NCBI GenBank assembly: GCA_030656555.1
Contig: JAUSPN010000015.1
Coordinates: forward strand, 32,396-96,395
Length of the DNA: 64,000 nt
Source of the DNA: Candidatus Desulfaltia sp.
GTDB lineage: Bacteria > Desulfobacterota > Desulfobacteria > Desulfobacterales > ETH-SRB1
Direction of reading: 5' to 3'
In this document: positions 26,093 through 34,637 of the stretch, piece by piece
How the letters are laid out: each line of letters begins with the position of its first letter
How positions within the stretch are numbered: position 1 is the first letter of the stretch
Translations under genes and position numbers: made by a program
Notes under the pieces: model-generated
Databases searched by the model: none
Told to the model about the DNA's origin: nothing
The model's input: the letters and a program-made list of their open reading frames with translations, nothing else

Positions 26093-26343
26093 AACATCCC
26101 CTCCTTTTTAAGAAGTTCAAGGATATCATCAATAATATACATTTTGACAATGTTATTAGGGTGAGGTTTATGCAAAGTAATGGTAGCAGCTGTAGGATGA
26201 ATAAAACGTCTTCGGGAGCCGCCTGTCTTACCAGACTTCGCTTGTTTGTACCCAAGCGATTTTAAAAGTACCGAAAGCTCATCCCATGTAAAGTCCTTTG
26301 GACGTTGCTGCAATCTTAATAATAACTTATTCTTGCGACTCAT
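26089..26343 (-). CDS. hicA: HicA-type mRNA interferase toxin
   Basis: This HicA toxin has a double-stranded RNA-binding fold that cleaves mRNA. FTWDELSVLLKSLGYKQAKSGKTGGSRRRFIHPTAATITLHKPH holds the conserved Gly-Ser-His region, where the catalytic His lies in LHKPHP. It ends VKMYIIDDILELLKKEGML. The track start at 26391 adds 16 residues that look foreign. ATG at 26343 (MSRKNKLLLRLQQRPKDF) gives the usual 84-residue length, so I use it. Confidence 0.88.
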   Translation of the reverse strand: MSRKNKLLLRLQQRPKDFTWDELSVLLKSLGYKQAKSGKTGGSRRRFIHPTAATITLHKPHPNNIVKMYIIDDILELLKKEGML

Positions 26344-26385
26344 AAACAACCTCTTAAGGAATAACTTATGATATTTAGACAAGAA

Positions 26386-26408
26386 AAGCAACTGTTTTTA
26401 GTTGCGAA
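26386..26408 (-). terminator. Hairpin terminator after the flavin reductase gene
   Basis: On the minus strand, GCAAC TAAAAACA GTTGC is followed by TTTTCTT just after the flavin reductase stop. It separates that gene from hicAB. The stem is short (5 bp), so efficiency is uncertain. Confidence 0.5.
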
Positions 26409-26414
26409 ACAATA

Positions 26415-26981
26415 TTAATCTGCATCATACTCTTTTCCGACCTTGAATGCATCGGCGACAAACTCTCCGATGCGGTAGTATCCGCGGATGCCAGGAGAAT
26501 AAATAAGGGGGTCGATCTTTTGGGGATCGGGCTTTCCATCGGTTGTGCAATCATCAGCGATGTATGTTTCAGCAATTTCACCGATTACAAGGGTATGACT
26601 TCCCAGATCAAGATAATGAATAACTTTGCATTCAAGATTTAACGGACATTCCTGAATCAAAGGCGCTGTTTTCAGTTTCCCGTAGAATGTCTTAAAGATT
26701 TGGGACTTGTCTTTATTGTTACCAGAACAAAGACCGCAATAATCAACTTTTTTGACCAGATCAGAGGAAGGAACATTAATTGAGAAGGTTTCGTTTTTTT
26801 TAACACCTGTCAGGGTATAACGGCTTTTCTGAAGAGCGACAGAGATTGCGGGTGGCTTGTGTGATGCAATACTGCACCATGCTGCTACCATATAGTTGGG
26901 TTTGTCATTTACGCTGGCGCCGACTAAAACTGCAGGCATTGGAAAAAGCAATGTCTGCGGACCAAGTTTGATCTTTTCCAT
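26415..26981 (-). CDS. Flavin reductase family protein (flavoredoxin-like)
   Basis: This 188-residue FMN-binding split-barrel protein is like the flavoredoxins of sulfate reducers and the flavin reductases of two-component oxygenases. The N-terminal LGPQTLLFPMPAVLVGASVND is typical. AWCSIASHKPPAISVALQKSRYTL and FSINVPSSDLVKKVDYCGLCSG form the FMN pocket. It ends with HTLVIGEIAETYIAD. It probably carries electrons to an Fe-S or flavin partner in the cytoplasm. SD AGGAG precedes the ATG. Confidence 0.85.
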   Translation of the reverse strand: MEKIKLGPQTLLFPMPAVLVGASVNDKPNYMVAAWCSIASHKPPAISVALQKSRYTLTGVKKNETFSINVPSSDLVKKVDYCGLCSGNNKDKSQIFKTFYGKLKTAPLIQECPLNLECKVIHYLDLGSHTLVIGEIAETYIADDCTTDGKPDPQKIDPLIYSPGIRGYYRIGEFVADAFKVGKEYDAD

Positions 26982-27238
26982 TTTATTTTCTCCTTATGAA
27001 GATAATTTTAGACATTTTATAGGTTTTCTGGAGTCTTTTCCATAAAATCACAAGGATAACAGCATATATTTTGTAAACAATTTTCTCATCAAAGTCAATA
27101 AACCGGTATTATTTCATTCTGCCTTAAAAAATTCTGTTGTTTTTGGTTTGACCAATAACGCATGAAACACATAATATGCATTTTGATGTTGTAAAAAGGT
27201 GGGAATGAGGTGCGGAACTTAAACTTGGAGTATATATA

Positions 27239-30200
27239 ATGTCGATTCAGCTATATTTCAGTAACAGGCTTGAGAATCTGGCTGAAAAGTTTGCGTCAAC
27301 AGTTGATCTGGAAAATCAACACAAAAAAGATGTATTTAACGCCCCGCTTGTAATTGTTCCCAATGCCAATCTTGTTAAGTGGCTGCAGCTTATGCTGGCG
27401 CGAAAACGGTCTGTTTGCATGAATATGGATTTTCAGTTTTTAGAGGCAGGTCTGTGGGGTTTGTTAGCTGACCTGGATGACGAAAAATTAAATCCAAAGC
27501 TGCTTAATAATGACTGTTTGCGGATGTTGCTGCTTTACGCGCTGCAAAATCTCGATGAAAACAAAATTGAACCGCAAAAGCGAGCGCATTCCCTGCAGCT
27601 TGCTGCTGGGTTAGCGAGCGAATCTAAAAATGGCAAACTTCCTTACGGTCGAAGATCCGCCGCAGCAAGCTGCGTGGAACTTCAATTCAAACCGATAAAC
27701 CACTATCTCCTTGATCCTGATAATATTAAAAGGCCGGATTACGCCGCAAGGCTCTGGCAGCTTTCAGAAAAATTTGCCGGTTTGTTCCAGGAATATGAAT
27801 TTCATCGCTGGGACATGATTCAGAAATGGCGTCAGAATAAAATTCCGCTTCAAGGCATGGAACTGTGCCAGCAAAAGTTATATCTGCTGGCAGATGAATT
27901 GCGGAATAAACTTTTCCATAATTCCGGAACCCTCTATCTCTCAATAATGGAATATGCAGACAGAGTTCTTGCCGGGGAAAGTGAAGAAAAAACAGTTGCC
28001 GGTAATGCAAAAGATTTTGTGCATTTTTTCGGGCTGTCCCAGATTTCCCCTTTCCATCTTCAGCTTATCGGGCGGCTGAGCAGATATTATGAGATATTTA
28101 TATATGCCTTTAATCCATCCCGTGAGTTCTGGGAAGATATCAAAACCCCCCAGGAAAAAAGATGGATTGAAAAAAAAGGAGTAAAAAAACTTCAAATCAC
28201 CCATGCAGAGCTGCACCAGGGGGAGCTTTCAGGCCATGATGATTCAGGCCGGGATGATAATGAGCTTTTATCGTTATGGGGAAAACCGGGGCGGGAAAGC
28301 ATCCGGCTTTTATGTGAGCTGACAGATTATGATTTTAATGCCTGCTTTGCAAAAGAAAAAGCCCCTGCAACGGTGCTGCAGAGAATCCAAAGCGATATCC
28401 TGACCCTTCCTTCTGAAAAAGCCGGGCTAAAGCAGGACAGGTCTTTGCAAATTGTCGCCTGTCCCGGCATATACAGGGAAGTTGAGACAGTATATAACAG
28501 CATCTTATATAACCTTGAGCAGGATAACCGGTTGCAGTTAACCGACATCGCAATCCTTGTGCCGGACATATCAAAATACAAGTTTGTTTTTGATTCTGTT
28601 TTTAATCGATCTCCAAAATCTATCTCATATAATCTTGTTGATTCACATGCTGATATAGAAAGCATATTCGGCCGCGGGGTTTTGTCGATCTTTGATTTTG
28701 CAACAGGAAGATTTTCACGCAAAGAGGTTTTTGATCTGATTTTGAATCCCTGTTTTATGAGTAAGTGGAAGATAGGACTTGAGGAAATAAGGATGTGGGC
28801 ATGCTGGGCTCACGAATTAAACATATTTCATGACTTTGACCAAATATCAAAAAAGAAAAAAGGTTATTGTGAAAGCCCTTATTACACATGGAAACAGGGG
28901 CTCCAGAGACTGCGCCTGTCAAGAATTATGTCAAATCCTGCGGAATCGGAAAGAGATGTTTCAGACAGCTTTAAACACTTTCAGGACATTGTTCCATATT
29001 TTGATTTAAACTCAGGCAATGTTGATCTAATGGAAAAATTCTGCATTGTAATTGAAAAGCTGCATAATGTTGCTCTTAACTTGAATGATGCCATGCTGTC
29101 GGGGAAGGAGTGGAAGAGCCGGTTTTTAGAAGCATGTGATGAGCTGCTGGATATACCTTCGGATTTTGCAGGAGAAACAAAAGTTAAACATTCTCTTATT
29201 AATGCGCTGGACAACCTGCAATTTTATGATGCTGTTAGTAAAGATGATAAAGACTCAAAGCTTGATATAGAGGTAATTAAAGAATTTATTAAATCCAGCT
29301 TAAGCTCAATATCAGGAGGTTATGGCGATTATTTGACCGGCGGGGTTACAATCTCCGCAATGCAGCCGATGCGCCCCATACCTTTTAAGATAGTTTATGT
29401 ATTGGGGATGGAAGAAGGCTCATTCCCAGGAAAAGCGGAAAGCTCATCACTGGATCTCAGGCTGCTTAAAAGGCGGATAGGCGATATCAGCCTGCCGGAA
29501 CGCAATTGTTATATTTTCCTTGAAATGCTGCTTTCCACACGTGACAAGCTGTATATCAGCTATATTTCAAAGGATCTGCAAAAGGACCGCATTCTTCAGC
29601 CATGCTCGGTGGTCAATCAATTACGCAGGCATGTTGAGAGTAAAATCTTGCCGGACGCACAGGTGTTTCAGGTTGCGGAAATTCCTTTAAAAGGCAGCAG
29701 TAACAGATACCTTGACAAAGAGAGTATAAATGACTGCTTTGATGTGATGGTGAACTATTCAATGGCTGACAGGATAGCGTATTACAGGGAAAATAATTTA
29801 TGGGATAAGGTTAAGGAAAAGGCTTTAAAAAATGACTTAAACAATGTTGCGGCATTTTATCCTGATCTTAAACATGAGATCGAGGCTGCTGAAGATGAGG
29901 ACATAACTCCTGAAAAAATTACTTTAAAACAGTTGAAAAGCTATTTGCTTGATCCGGTAAACCAGAGCGTGAAACTGCATCTTGGTATTTTTGATGAAGA
30001 AAAAGACATAGAGGAAATTGCCGTCAGGGAAGATGAACCTTTTTATTCGGAATTTCCAATAGATTATAATTTAAAAGTTGAGACATTAAATTTGTGGGTG
30101 GATTCAATGTTTTCTGTTAAAAACATAAAGCAGGGGACACAAAAACCGGAAGATCTTTTTGAAAATGTTTATGATAATTTTCAGCGTCAAAGCAAAACAC

Positions 30201-30979
30201 CGGAAGGGCTGTTTGCTTTAATAGATAAAAGCGAGCTTGGAAATGATGTATCTTTAAGATGCGCGACCCTGTCACCGGTTCTAAAGCAGATGGAGTCTGC
30301 AAAGAATCTGTACGGATCTGTTATTATTGGAGACCAGCTTGATAATTACAACGCTCGGGCAAACAGACTTTGCGTTAAGCATTTTAAGCCGCTTGCAATG
30401 ACGATTAACCGTATAAACAAAGCGGATGAAATTATTTCCCGCGCACTTGAACTTCACGGCCAGATTCCGTGGACGTGGAAGGACCAGGATAATGGATGGC
30501 ATTCGCTGATATTGACTGGAGCGGAAAACAGGCCGAAAAAAGATCCGGATAAATATGTTCTACAGCCGCTTTTATTTTACATGTGCTGCATGGCAGGTCA
30601 GGAAACCTCGGATTGGATAGGAAACAGCAGCATAACTTTTCACATCGCATATAAAGAGGATATTAAAACCTGGTCATATCAAATCAGCAAAAAAAGCTGT
30701 ATAAATTACCTTGAGCAGCTACTGGCCGATTATCTCAGCCAGAAGGATCTAAAATGGCTGCCGTTTAAATCTGCGACTTCAGGAGATGTCAAGCCTCATA
30801 CAATCATGGAAGATAAGATTACCGAGGACATTAAAACAGATTTTCAAATTCAGCTTGCAGAGGCACTTTCAAAGGATGACGCTGATCTAATCAAACTTGC
30901 AAAACCAGAAATTCCATCAGATGCCTTTGACAAGGCAAGGCAGCGCTTTAAAATCTTTTTTAACAACATCGACAGGTAA
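27239..30979 (+). CDS. recC: Exodeoxyribonuclease V subunit gamma (RecC), with in-frame repeat insertion
   Basis: RecC is the large non-catalytic subunit of RecBCD, which scans for Chi and repairs double-strand breaks. The N-terminus (YFSNRLENLAEKFAST, then VPNANLVKWLQLMLARK) and the middle (ISAMQPMRPIPFKIVYVLGMEEGSFPG, then SLDLRLLKRRIGDISLPERN) are clear RecC sequence. At 1246 residues it is longer than E. coli RecC (about 1120). Part of the excess is a segment at about residues 110-149 (KRAHSLQLAAGLASESKNGK and onward). Its DNA is a 120-bp palindromic repeat also found upstream of polA. E. coli RecC has no equivalent there. The frame stays open. SD GGAG precedes ATG 27239. The stop lies 4 bp before recB. 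Confidence 0.93.
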   Translation: MSIQLYFSNRLENLAEKFASTVDLENQHKKDVFNAPLVIVPNANLVKWLQLMLARKRSVCMNMDFQFLEAGLWGLLADLDDEKLNPKLLNNDCLRMLLLYALQNLDENKIEPQKRAHSLQLAAGLASESKNGKLPYGRRSAAASCVELQFKPINHYLLDPDNIKRPDYAARLWQLSEKFAGLFQEYEFHRWDMIQKWRQNKIPLQGMELCQQKLYLLADELRNKLFHNSGTLYLSIMEYADRVLAGESEEKTVAGNAKDFVHFFGLSQISPFHLQLIGRLSRYYEIFIYAFNPSREFWEDIKTPQEKRWIEKKGVKKLQITHAELHQGELSGHDDSGRDDNELLSLWGKPGRESIRLLCELTDYDFNACFAKEKAPATVLQRIQSDILTLPSEKAGLKQDRSLQIVACPGIYREVETVYNSILYNLEQDNRLQLTDIAILVPDISKYKFVFDSVFNRSPKSISYNLVDSHADIESIFGRGVLSIFDFATGRFSRKEVFDLILNPCFMSKWKIGLEEIRMWACWAHELNIFHDFDQISKKKKGYCESPYYTWKQGLQRLRLSRIMSNPAESERDVSDSFKHFQDIVPYFDLNSGNVDLMEKFCIVIEKLHNVALNLNDAMLSGKEWKSRFLEACDELLDIPSDFAGETKVKHSLINALDNLQFYDAVSKDDKDSKLDIEVIKEFIKSSLSSISGGYGDYLTGGVTISAMQPMRPIPFKIVYVLGMEEGSFPGKAESSSLDLRLLKRRIGDISLPERNCYIFLEMLLSTRDKLYISYISKDLQKDRILQPCSVVNQLRRHVESKILPDAQVFQVAEIPLKGSSNRYLDKESINDCFDVMVNYSMADRIAYYRENNLWDKVKEKALKNDLNNVAAFYPDLKHEIEAAEDEDITPEKITLKQLKSYLLDPVNQSVKLHLGIFDEEKDIEEIAVREDEPFYSEFPIDYNLKVETLNLWVDSMFSVKNIKQGTQKPEDLFENVYDNFQRQSKTPEGLFALIDKSELGNDVSLRCATLSPVLKQMESAKNLYGSVIIGDQLDNYNARANRLCVKHFKPLAMTINRINKADEIISRALELHGQIPWTWKDQDNGWHSLILTGAENRPKKDPDKYVLQPLLFYMCCMAGQETSDWIGNSSITFHIAYKEDIKTWSYQISKKSCINYLEQLLADYLSQKDLKWLPFKSATSGDVKPHTIMEDKITEDIKTDFQIQLAEALSKDDADLIKLAKPEIPSDAFDKARQRFKIFFNNIDR
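27567..27686 (+). mobile_element. 120-bp palindromic repeat (family RPX) inserted in recC
   Basis: The segment runs TTGAACCGCAAAAGCGAGCG to GTGGAACTTCAA. It matches the intergenic element at 20397-20516 from end to end, including GCAGCTTGCTGC, GGGTTAGCGAGCGAATC and CTTCCTTAC-GTCGAAGAT. It is 120 bp, a multiple of three, and has no stop in the recC frame. It is AT-poor compared with its surroundings and encodes an Ala/Ser/Lys-rich peptide. Confidence 0.85.
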
Positions 30980-30983
30980 CTGA

Positions 30984-33900
30984 ATGCCTTTACAAACCGT
31001 TCATGACTGCAAACAGGTTGACCTTAAAAAGCACGGGCTTATAGAAGCGTCCGCCGGCACAGGCAAGACCTATATAATTGAGAATCTGGTGGTGCGGCTT
31101 TTAAAAGAAGACAGCGAGATCGCCCTGGAAAATATTCTTCTGGTTACCTTTACGGAAAAAGCTACATGTGAATTAAAGATCCGCATACGTGAGAAAATTG
31201 AAAAGGAATTAAAAGACGCGGATGATCCCGGTGTTGCTAAAAGGTTAAGAGATTCACTGGATGCATTTGATAAAGCAGCCATCTTTACGATTCACGGTTT
31301 TTGCCGGACTGTTTTAAGCGATTTTGCCTTTGAAAACAGCGTTCTTTTTAAAAGCGAACTAATCAATGACACACCTGTTTTTGAAACAAAGCTCAAGGAG
31401 CAGATGCGAAAAGCCTGGCCTGAAAAATATGGAGAAGATTTGCCTGAAATTCTGGAGGGCTCGGGTTTTAGTTCAAAAAAGGAAGGGGGAAAGTTTACCG
31501 ATACAGTGCTTGCGATAGCCGGAAAAACATTTCGCAAAAATGCGGGCGATCTGCTTTTGCCGGATATAAGAGGCAAAAGTTTTAAGCAGATTCAAAATGA
31601 AATAAAGGGGCTGGTTATAGAGTTAAAAACCCTGACAGGCACGCAGCAATGTTTTTCAGGGCAATTTGAAAAATTAAACATAAATGCTTCAACAAAAAAA
31701 TCTTTACTAAATAAAATAGTAACTCCTCTTGAAAATTATCTGAGCAGTATTGATGACAAAAATATTGATATTGCCGGCCTGCAAACGCTGATTTCTCAAA
31801 TTCAAGGCGCAAAATCCAGCGAAAGACAAGGCATTCAATGCCTTGTCTTGGACAAATGGTTAAAAGTTGGTGCTAACCCGGAAGTTTGTCCCAATTTGCA
31901 GGATATAGTTTCCGTATTGCAAAAAATAGAAGAAACCTCGGCCATTTTAAAACAGATTCTTGCGATTGAAACAATCCATCAGCTTCAAAAAGAGGTAAGC
32001 CGGACAAAGGCGGAAAAAGGCTGGATCAGTTTTGATGATATGATTAACCTTGTTGAACAGGCCCTGTATAATGATGATTCAGCCCATTTGCTCAAAATGC
32101 TCAGACATAAATATAAAGTTGCATTTGTTGATGAATTCCAGGACACGGATACTGTTCAATGGAAGATTTTCAGGAAAATATTCTTAGAAAGTCAAAATCC
32201 GGACACCAAAGTAAATCCCGGAAACAGCCTGTTTCTTGTCGGCGATCCAAAACAGGCTATCTATTCATTTCGCGGGGCAGATGTTTTTGCCTATCTGGAT
32301 GCGAAAAACGAAATAGAAGAATTGTCAAAACACCAGAAAGCCAATTTATATTCTTTGGATATAAACTGGCGCTCACAGCCTGAACTAATCAATGCGTTTA
32401 ACAGCCTGTTTGGCAGAAAGGAATGGTTTAAGCCCGGAAACCAGGCAGGCAAATTTGATATATGTTATCAGGATGCGACTTATCCGGCGGAAAAGGACAA
32501 CCTGACATTATTAAGTTCAGACGAGTCTAAGCGCGGTGTGCTGAACATCGTGGATTTCAGCGATGCATTATCTCATCTCAGCCTTGCCAGAGTGCAACTT
32601 GCAAAGTTTATTGCCGAAGAAATCCAGCATCTAATTGGCTACGGCAATATCAAACTGATTCAAAAAGGGAAAGAAGAAAAGAGGCTTGGTTTTGGCGATA
32701 TCTGCATCCTTGTTCGCGCTAAATCAGATGTGCCTTTAATAGAAACAGAGCTTTCCAGCCTTGCAATCCCATATACATATTATAAAAAACCCGGTCTTTT
32801 CCAATCTGATGAAGCCTTTTATTTAAGCATGATTTTTCACGCAATCCTGAATCCTGCGAGCAGCACGGATGTAAAAAGGGCGTTTTTAACCCCTTTTTTT
32901 GAATTTAAACCGGCTGATTTGAATGCTTATGAAAAGTTGCCTCATTCGCATCCATTAAAACAAATGCTTTTCAAATGGAATGAATATGCCTTGTCACGCG
33001 ATTTAAGTCTTCTTTTCCAGTCACTGATTAATGATTCAGGTTTGCTTTTTCGCGAGGCTGAAAAAGTTTCCTGGGAAAGGGAGTACACAAATTACCGGCA
33101 AATATTTGAGTATCTGGAACAAACAGCCTATCTGAAAAATATGGATTTCAGGCAGCTGACCTCGTTACTTGATGGTTACAGAAAAGATACGGTTCGCGCT
33201 GATGAGGATGCTGATATTCATCAAATTGAAACCGAGGAGGAAAAGGTCCGGATAATGACCATGCATGTCAGCAAGGGGCTTCAATTTCCAATAGTTTTTG
33301 TTGCCGGTGGATTGACTCAAAGATCTGCTGGTTCTGATAATTGTTATATATATCACAAGATCGTGGAAGAAAATGACCTGCCTAAGGCAATTAAGACAAT
33401 CGATCTTTTAATTCAAAAAGGACAAAGCGGGGAGAAAAAACATCTTCTTGAAAAAACAGATGAAGACAAACGTCTTTATTATGTTGCTTCCACCAGGGCT
33501 GAGCATAAACTTTATCTGCCATATTATCCGAACCCTAAAAAACATCAATGGGTTGGGCCGGTATGCAGCCTGCTTTCTCCTGCCATAGAAAAGGCTTTCC
33601 CCAAAAATGATGAAAATAAAAATATTTTATGGCTTACGCCGGATGATCATTGTTTCGCAGATGATAAAATAAAGCCGGATAATCAACGATATCTTTCTGA
33701 AACACAGATAAAAGATCAAGCAGATCTTTTTCCTCACACAAGAAATTACAGGCATAAAAAAATCAGGCTGGAGTCTTTTACAAGTCTGCACGATAAAGTT
33801 TCCAACATGGATAAAGGAGGCGAGCAAACAACAGGGTTTCAACTTGCAGATGAAAAATCCAAAGAGGATGATGAAAGCTTTGGTTTGCAAAAAATAGATA

Positions 33901-34637
33901 TTGCGCCTGCCGACATAATACCTGATGAAATGCCCGGCGGAACCGAGATAGGGTCTATGTTTCATAACATATTAGAGAATATTGATTTTACGCATGCTGT
34001 TAAAAAAATGGACTTGGCGCAGGATAAAGTTCGCTCTTTGCTGGATGATCCTGAAACCGGAGATATTATTTTGAAACAGATGGATATGTACCGCGTAGAG
34101 GAGCGCTGGGCATATAACATCTGCCGGATTATAAAAAATACCCTTACAACTCCCATAAGCATTGTTGGCGATCAATTTATTCTTGGCAGGATCGGGAAAG
34201 CGGATCGGCTTCATGAAGTGGAGTTTATCTATCCTTTTGCGCTGCCAGATGGTAAGGATGAAACAATTCCTGATTGCGCGGCTGAAAACGGGTTTATAAG
34301 AGGCTCTGTGGACATGGTTTTCCGGTACAATAATAAATTTTATATAGCGGACTGGAAATCAAACTATCTTGAAAACGGCTATGACCAGGATTCCATGGCA
34401 ATTAACATGAACAGCGTGGGTTATGATCTCCAATACAAGTTATACACCATTGCAGTTTTGCGCTGGCTAAAGCAAAGCTTAAGCAACAGATTTGATCCTG
34501 TAAAAGATTTTGGCGGAATATTTTATTTTTATTTGCGTGGCATGGGAACAGGAAAAGGCAATGGTATCTTTTACATTCCTGCGGCTCAATTAGGAGATTT
34601 GGAAAGGATGGAAGAGGAAGTTGTAAAAGATGTATGA
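30984..34637 (+). CDS. recB: Exodeoxyribonuclease V subunit beta (RecB helicase-nuclease)
   Basis: RecB is the 3'-5' superfamily 1A helicase and the only nuclease of RecBCD. Walker A is EASAGTGKTYIIENL near residue 22 and Walker B is VAFVDEFQDTD. VGDPKQAIYSFRGADVFAY, DINWRSQPELI and the late MTMHVSKGLQFPIVFVAGG are the other helicase motifs. The C-terminal nuclease domain has GSVDMVFRYNNKFYIADWKSNYL with the catalytic Asp and Lys present. At 1217 residues it is a normal length. It contains a perfect 27-nt palindrome at 31823-31849. It overlaps recD by 8 bp. Confidence 0.96.
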   Translation: MPLQTVHDCKQVDLKKHGLIEASAGTGKTYIIENLVVRLLKEDSEIALENILLVTFTEKATCELKIRIREKIEKELKDADDPGVAKRLRDSLDAFDKAAIFTIHGFCRTVLSDFAFENSVLFKSELINDTPVFETKLKEQMRKAWPEKYGEDLPEILEGSGFSSKKEGGKFTDTVLAIAGKTFRKNAGDLLLPDIRGKSFKQIQNEIKGLVIELKTLTGTQQCFSGQFEKLNINASTKKSLLNKIVTPLENYLSSIDDKNIDIAGLQTLISQIQGAKSSERQGIQCLVLDKWLKVGANPEVCPNLQDIVSVLQKIEETSAILKQILAIETIHQLQKEVSRTKAEKGWISFDDMINLVEQALYNDDSAHLLKMLRHKYKVAFVDEFQDTDTVQWKIFRKIFLESQNPDTKVNPGNSLFLVGDPKQAIYSFRGADVFAYLDAKNEIEELSKHQKANLYSLDINWRSQPELINAFNSLFGRKEWFKPGNQAGKFDICYQDATYPAEKDNLTLLSSDESKRGVLNIVDFSDALSHLSLARVQLAKFIAEEIQHLIGYGNIKLIQKGKEEKRLGFGDICILVRAKSDVPLIETELSSLAIPYTYYKKPGLFQSDEAFYLSMIFHAILNPASSTDVKRAFLTPFFEFKPADLNAYEKLPHSHPLKQMLFKWNEYALSRDLSLLFQSLINDSGLLFREAEKVSWEREYTNYRQIFEYLEQTAYLKNMDFRQLTSLLDGYRKDTVRADEDADIHQIETEEEKVRIMTMHVSKGLQFPIVFVAGGLTQRSAGSDNCYIYHKIVEENDLPKAIKTIDLLIQKGQSGEKKHLLEKTDEDKRLYYVASTRAEHKLYLPYYPNPKKHQWVGPVCSLLSPAIEKAFPKNDENKNILWLTPDDHCFADDKIKPDNQRYLSETQIKDQADLFPHTRNYRHKKIRLESFTSLHDKVSNMDKGGEQTTGFQLADEKSKEDDESFGLQKIDIAPADIIPDEMPGGTEIGSMFHNILENIDFTHAVKKMDLAQDKVRSLLDDPETGDIILKQMDMYRVEERWAYNICRIIKNTLTTPISIVGDQFILGRIGKADRLHEVEFIYPFALPDGKDETIPDCAAENGFIRGSVDMVFRYNNKFYIADWKSNYLENGYDQDSMAINMNSVGYDLQYKLYTIAVLRWLKQSLSNRFDPVKDFGGIFYFYLRGMGTGKGNGIFYIPAAQLGDLERMEEEVVKDV
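31823..31849. repeat. Perfect 27-nt palindrome inside recB
   Basis: AAGACAAGGCATT and AATGCCTTGTCTT are exact inverse partners around a single C. In the recB frame it reads ERQGIQCLVLD. It lies in the poorly conserved stretch between the helicase motifs Ia and II, where insertions are tolerated. Confidence 0.6.

Noticed and set aside
28327-28722. 131-residue minus-strand ORF in recC
   Set aside because: Shadow frame; recC is continuous here with conserved sequence.
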